A DNA stretch of 7,987 bases. Origin: an uncultured Pseudomonadota bacterium. Lineage in GTDB: Bacteria > Pseudomonadota > Gammaproteobacteria > Steroidobacterales > Steroidobacteraceae. The position numbers and the translations under genes were made by a program. Shown piece after piece: positions 5,734 through 7,987 of this stretch. The stretch covers positions 1-7,987 of the forward strand of contig CAITAM010000248.1 in NCBI GenBank assembly GCA_903890265.1, read 5' to 3'. The notes beneath the pieces are model-generated. The model worked only from the letters and a program-made list of their open reading frames with translations, was not told the origin of the DNA and ran no database searches. Positions within the stretch are counted from its first letter, which is position 1; every line of letters starts with the position of its first letter.

Positions 5734-5763
5734 TTGTCGGCCGACCGGCGGGGCTGCGATAGT
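5734..5763 (+). promoter_or_regulatory. Probable cstA promoter with extended -10
   Basis: TTGTCG (5734-5739, four of six to TTGACA) and GATAGT (5758-5763, four of six to TATAAT) are 18 nt apart. The -10 is preceded by TGC, an extended -10 motif. The ATG at 5791 lies 27 nt downstream. A 10-bp palindrome, GTCGGCCGAC (5736-5745), overlaps the -35. cstA could therefore be expressed apart from uppP. Confidence 0.4.
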
Positions 5764-5790
5764 GCAGGCCAACCGTTCAGCGCCGGGGGC

Positions 5791-7845
5791 ATGATGGGCA
5801 ACAGGATGGGTGGCGGGCTGCTGGCCCTGGTCGGGGCCGGCGCCATTGGCGTGATCGCGCTCTACCGCGGCGAGTCCATCAACGCGCTGTGGCTGATCGT
5901 CGCGGCGGTCTGCACCTACACGCTCGGCTTTCGCTACTACGCGGCCTTCGTCGCGGCCCGCGCCCTTGGCATCGACCCCAGCCGTGCGACGCCGGCCGAG
6001 CGCCTGGAGGACGGTCGCGACTTCGTGCCGACCCCGCGCTGGGTGGTGTTCGGGCATCACTTCGCCGCCATCGCCGGCCCCGGCCCGCTGGTCGGGCCGA
6101 CGCTCGCGGCGCAGTTCGGCTACCTGCCGGGCACGCTGTGGATACTCGTCGGTGGCGTCCTCGCGGGCTGCGTGCAGGACATGGTCATCCTGTTCCTGTC
6201 GACCCGCCGCGACGGCAAGACGCTCGGCCAGATGGCGCGCGAGGAACTCGGGCCGTTCGGTGGCATCGCCGCGCAGGCCGGCACCATCGCGATCATGGTG
6301 ATCCTGATCAGCGTGCTCGGCCTCGTGGTCGTCAACGCCATGAAGCACAGCCCGTGGGCGACCTCGACGGTGTTCGCGACCATCCCGATCGCGGTCTTCA
6401 TCGGCATCTACATGCGCAACCTCCGCCCGGGACGGGTCGGCGAGGCCTCGCTGGTCGGCGTCGCCCTGCTGCTCCTCGCCGTCGTCGGCGGCCGCTACGT
6501 CGATGCCACACCCGCGCTGCACGCGCTGTTCGACCACGACGCGCGGCTGCTCGCGGGCTTCGTCATGGCCTACGGCTTCCTCGCCGCCATCGCCCCGGTC
6601 TGGCTGCTGCTCGCGCCGCGCGATTACCTGTCCACCTACCTCAAGCTCGGGGTGGTGCTGCTGCTCGCGCTCGCGATCGTCGTGCTGCGCCCGGAGCTCA
6701 AGATGCCGGCGCTGACGCCCTTCATCGACGGCACGGGCCCGGTGTTTCGCGGCACGCTGTTCCCGTTCGTCTTCATCACCATCGCCTGCGGTGCGATCAG
6801 CGGCTTCCACGCGCTCATCAGCTCCGGCACCACGCCGAAGCTCATCCGCAACGAGCGCGACATCCGCCTGATCGGCTACGGTGGCATGGCGCTCGAGTCC
6901 TTCGTCGCGATCATGGCGCTGATCGCGGCAACCCTGCTCGACCCCGGCGTGTACTTTGCGATCAACAGCCCGCTCGCCGCGCTCGGCGGCAACCCGGCGG
7001 CGGCGGTCGCGAAGCTGACCGCGCTCGGCTTCCCGGTGAGCCTCGCGCAGATGCAGGCGCTGGCCGACGGGGTCGGCGAGTCGACGCTTTTTGCCCGCAC
7101 GGGCGGTGCCCCGTCGCTCGCGGTCGGCATGGCGAGCATTCTCGGCGGCGCGTTCGGCCGGCAGCTGACCGCGATCTGGTACCACTTCGCGATCATGTTC
7201 GAGGCCGTGTTCATCCTGACGACGCTGGATGCCGGTACGCGCGTCGGCCGCTTCATGGTGCAGGACGCGCTGGGCCAGCTCTGGGCCCCGCTCGGCCGGG
7301 CGGGCGGCTACCCGTCGGTGGTGTTCGCCTCGGCGCTCGTGGTCGGCGCCTGGGGCTACTTCCTCTACGTCGGCGTCATCGACCCGAACGGCGGCATCAA
7401 CATCCTCTGGCCGCTGTTTGGTATCGCGAACCAGATGCTGGCCGCCATCGCGCTGTCGGTGGCGACCGCGGCGATCGCCCGCGGGCCGCGTCGGGCCTAC
7501 GCCTGGGTCACGGGCCTGCCGCTCGCCGGACTCGCGTTCGTCACGACGACCGCGGCCGCGATCAAGCTGCTGAGTGCCGATCCCAAAGTCGGCTTCCTGG
7601 CCGGCGCATCGGATCTGGCGGCCAGGCTCGCCGCCGGCACCCTGCCGCCCGAGAAGATCGCCGCGGCGCCGCAGCTTGTCTTCAACCAGCGCCTCGACGC
7701 GGCGCTGACGGCGTTTTTCGTGCTGGTGCTCTGGACCGTGATCCTCGACACCCTGCGTAACGCCTGGCGCTCGCCCGTGGCGGCGGGCGCGAGCTCGGAG
7801 TCGCCCTACGTCGCCAGTCGATTCCCCGAGGCGAGCCGTGGCTGA
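5791..7845 (+). CDS. cstA: CstA/BtsT family carbon starvation transporter
   Basis: This encodes 684 residues, close to E. coli CstA (about 700) and BtsT. Members are multi-spanning inner-membrane proteins; BtsT is a pyruvate/H+ symporter and CstA is linked to pyruvate and peptide uptake during carbon starvation. Visible signatures are RGESINALW (26-34), DGRDFVPT (74-81), FGHHFAAIAGPGPLVGPTLA (87-106), CGAISGFHALISSGTTPK (333-350), TGGAPSLAVGMASIL and LDAGTRVGRFMVQD (479-492). Many hydrophobic segments run through the protein. The frame is open upstream to 5512, but that part overlaps uppP and is not CstA-like. ATGs at 5791, 5794 and 5806 are possible starts; 5791 matches the E. coli N-terminal length best, while GGGGG at 5785-5789 would better suit 5794. 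The C-terminus overlaps the next gene by 8 nt. The sequence cannot distinguish a CstA from a BtsT substrate preference, so the symbol is a family assignment. Confidence 0.95.
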   Translation: MMGNRMGGGLLALVGAGAIGVIALYRGESINALWLIVAAVCTYTLGFRYYAAFVAARALGIDPSRATPAERLEDGRDFVPTPRWVVFGHHFAAIAGPGPLVGPTLAAQFGYLPGTLWILVGGVLAGCVQDMVILFLSTRRDGKTLGQMAREELGPFGGIAAQAGTIAIMVILISVLGLVVVNAMKHSPWATSTVFATIPIAVFIGIYMRNLRPGRVGEASLVGVALLLLAVVGGRYVDATPALHALFDHDARLLAGFVMAYGFLAAIAPVWLLLAPRDYLSTYLKLGVVLLLALAIVVLRPELKMPALTPFIDGTGPVFRGTLFPFVFITIACGAISGFHALISSGTTPKLIRNERDIRLIGYGGMALESFVAIMALIAATLLDPGVYFAINSPLAALGGNPAAAVAKLTALGFPVSLAQMQALADGVGESTLFARTGGAPSLAVGMASILGGAFGRQLTAIWYHFAIMFEAVFILTTLDAGTRVGRFMVQDALGQLWAPLGRAGGYPSVVFASALVVGAWGYFLYVGVIDPNGGINILWPLFGIANQMLAAIALSVATAAIARGPRRAYAWVTGLPLAGLAFVTTTAAAIKLLSADPKVGFLAGASDLAARLAAGTLPPEKIAAAPQLVFNQRLDAALTAFFVLVLWTVILDTLRNAWRSPVAAGASSESPYVASRFPEASRG
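7828..7831 (+). promoter_or_regulatory. Ribosome binding site supporting GTG start at 7838
   Basis: GAGG at 7828-7831, inside the last codons of cstA, lies 6 nt before GTG 7838. It supports this start over any later codon. Confidence 0.6.
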
Positions 7846-7987
7846 GGCACGGCTCGTCCTCCACCGTCTCGTCGCGCGGCTCGCGGAGTTCTGGGCCGGC
7901 GCCAACGGCGACTACGCGTTCGAGGCCTACCGCCGCCACCTCGCCCGGCACCACCCCGAGCGACCGCTACCGAGTCGCGCCGAGTAC
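7838..7987 (+). CDS. YbdD/YjiX family small protein (N-terminal part)
   Basis: Fifty codons are present before the window ends; the family is about 65-70 residues long, so the last 15 or so are missing. GTG 7838 overlaps the cstA stop by 8 nt. The sequence has a helical N-terminus (RLVARLAEFWAGA) and then NGDYAFEAYRRHLARHHPERPLPSRAEY. This matches the family pattern x-DY-xx-Y-xx-H-xxx-HP-xx-P-xxx-E-[YF], seen in E. coli YbdD and YjiX (DUF466). In E. coli such genes sit directly after cstA (ybdD) and btsT (yjiX), and the order here is the same. It is probably needed with the transporter, but its molecular role is not evident. No signal peptide or membrane helix is seen. Confidence 0.9.
   Translation, partial: MAEARLVLHRLVARLAEFWAGANGDYAFEAYRRHLARHHPERPLPSRAEY

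Noticed and set aside
5698..7905. 735-codon open frame on the minus strand opposite cstA
   Set aside because: Its product is an Arg/Asp/Glu/His-rich low-complexity sequence with no domains, as expected opposite a GC-rich membrane-protein gene. cstA on the plus strand is unambiguous.

Overview
The window reads as an ordinary chromosomal segment of a very GC-rich (roughly 70%) Gram-negative bacterium, most likely a high-GC gammaproteobacterium. The basis is the gene content: a lipobox lipoprotein, UppP, a CstA/BtsT-type transporter with its small YbdD/YjiX partner, a DUF1203 protein, and -10 elements of the TAGAxT type. The genus is not visible from the sequence. There is no rRNA, tRNA, CRISPR array, insertion sequence or phage gene, and I found no clear undescribed multi-gene system.

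Layout. (1) Positions 1-58 hold the last 18 codons of an unidentified plus-strand gene. (2) Positions 85-618 encode a secreted or periplasmic protein of unknown function. (3) Positions 727-1442 hold two overlapping plus-strand genes for small membrane proteins; the first carries a YWFPAKRYGWGWG-type N-terminus. (4) Positions 1412-4708 lie on the minus strand. In transcription order they encode a large lipoprotein (five BIG2-like immunoglobulin folds plus a probable disulfide-rich propeller), a small single-pass membrane protein with no obvious start codon, and a DUF1203 protein. The last gene converges on the membrane-protein pair and overlaps it by 31 nt at the 3' end. (5) A divergent intergenic region (4709-4900) carries promoter-like elements for both directions and an 8-bp hairpin. 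(6) Positions 4901-7987 lie on the plus strand: uppP (undecaprenyl pyrophosphate recycling), cstA (pyruvate/peptide uptake family) and the start of the ybdD/yjiX-type gene, cut by the window end.

How the genes relate. Only cstA plus ybdD/yjiX is a recognised functional pair; here they overlap by 8 nt and are almost certainly co-translated. uppP precedes cstA by 83 nt, and that gap has its own promoter-like sequence, so the two may or may not share a transcript. The minus-strand trio could be one operon, but I see no shared function. Intergenic gaps are all under 300 nt, and no hairpin followed by a convincing U-tract was found, so no terminator is called.
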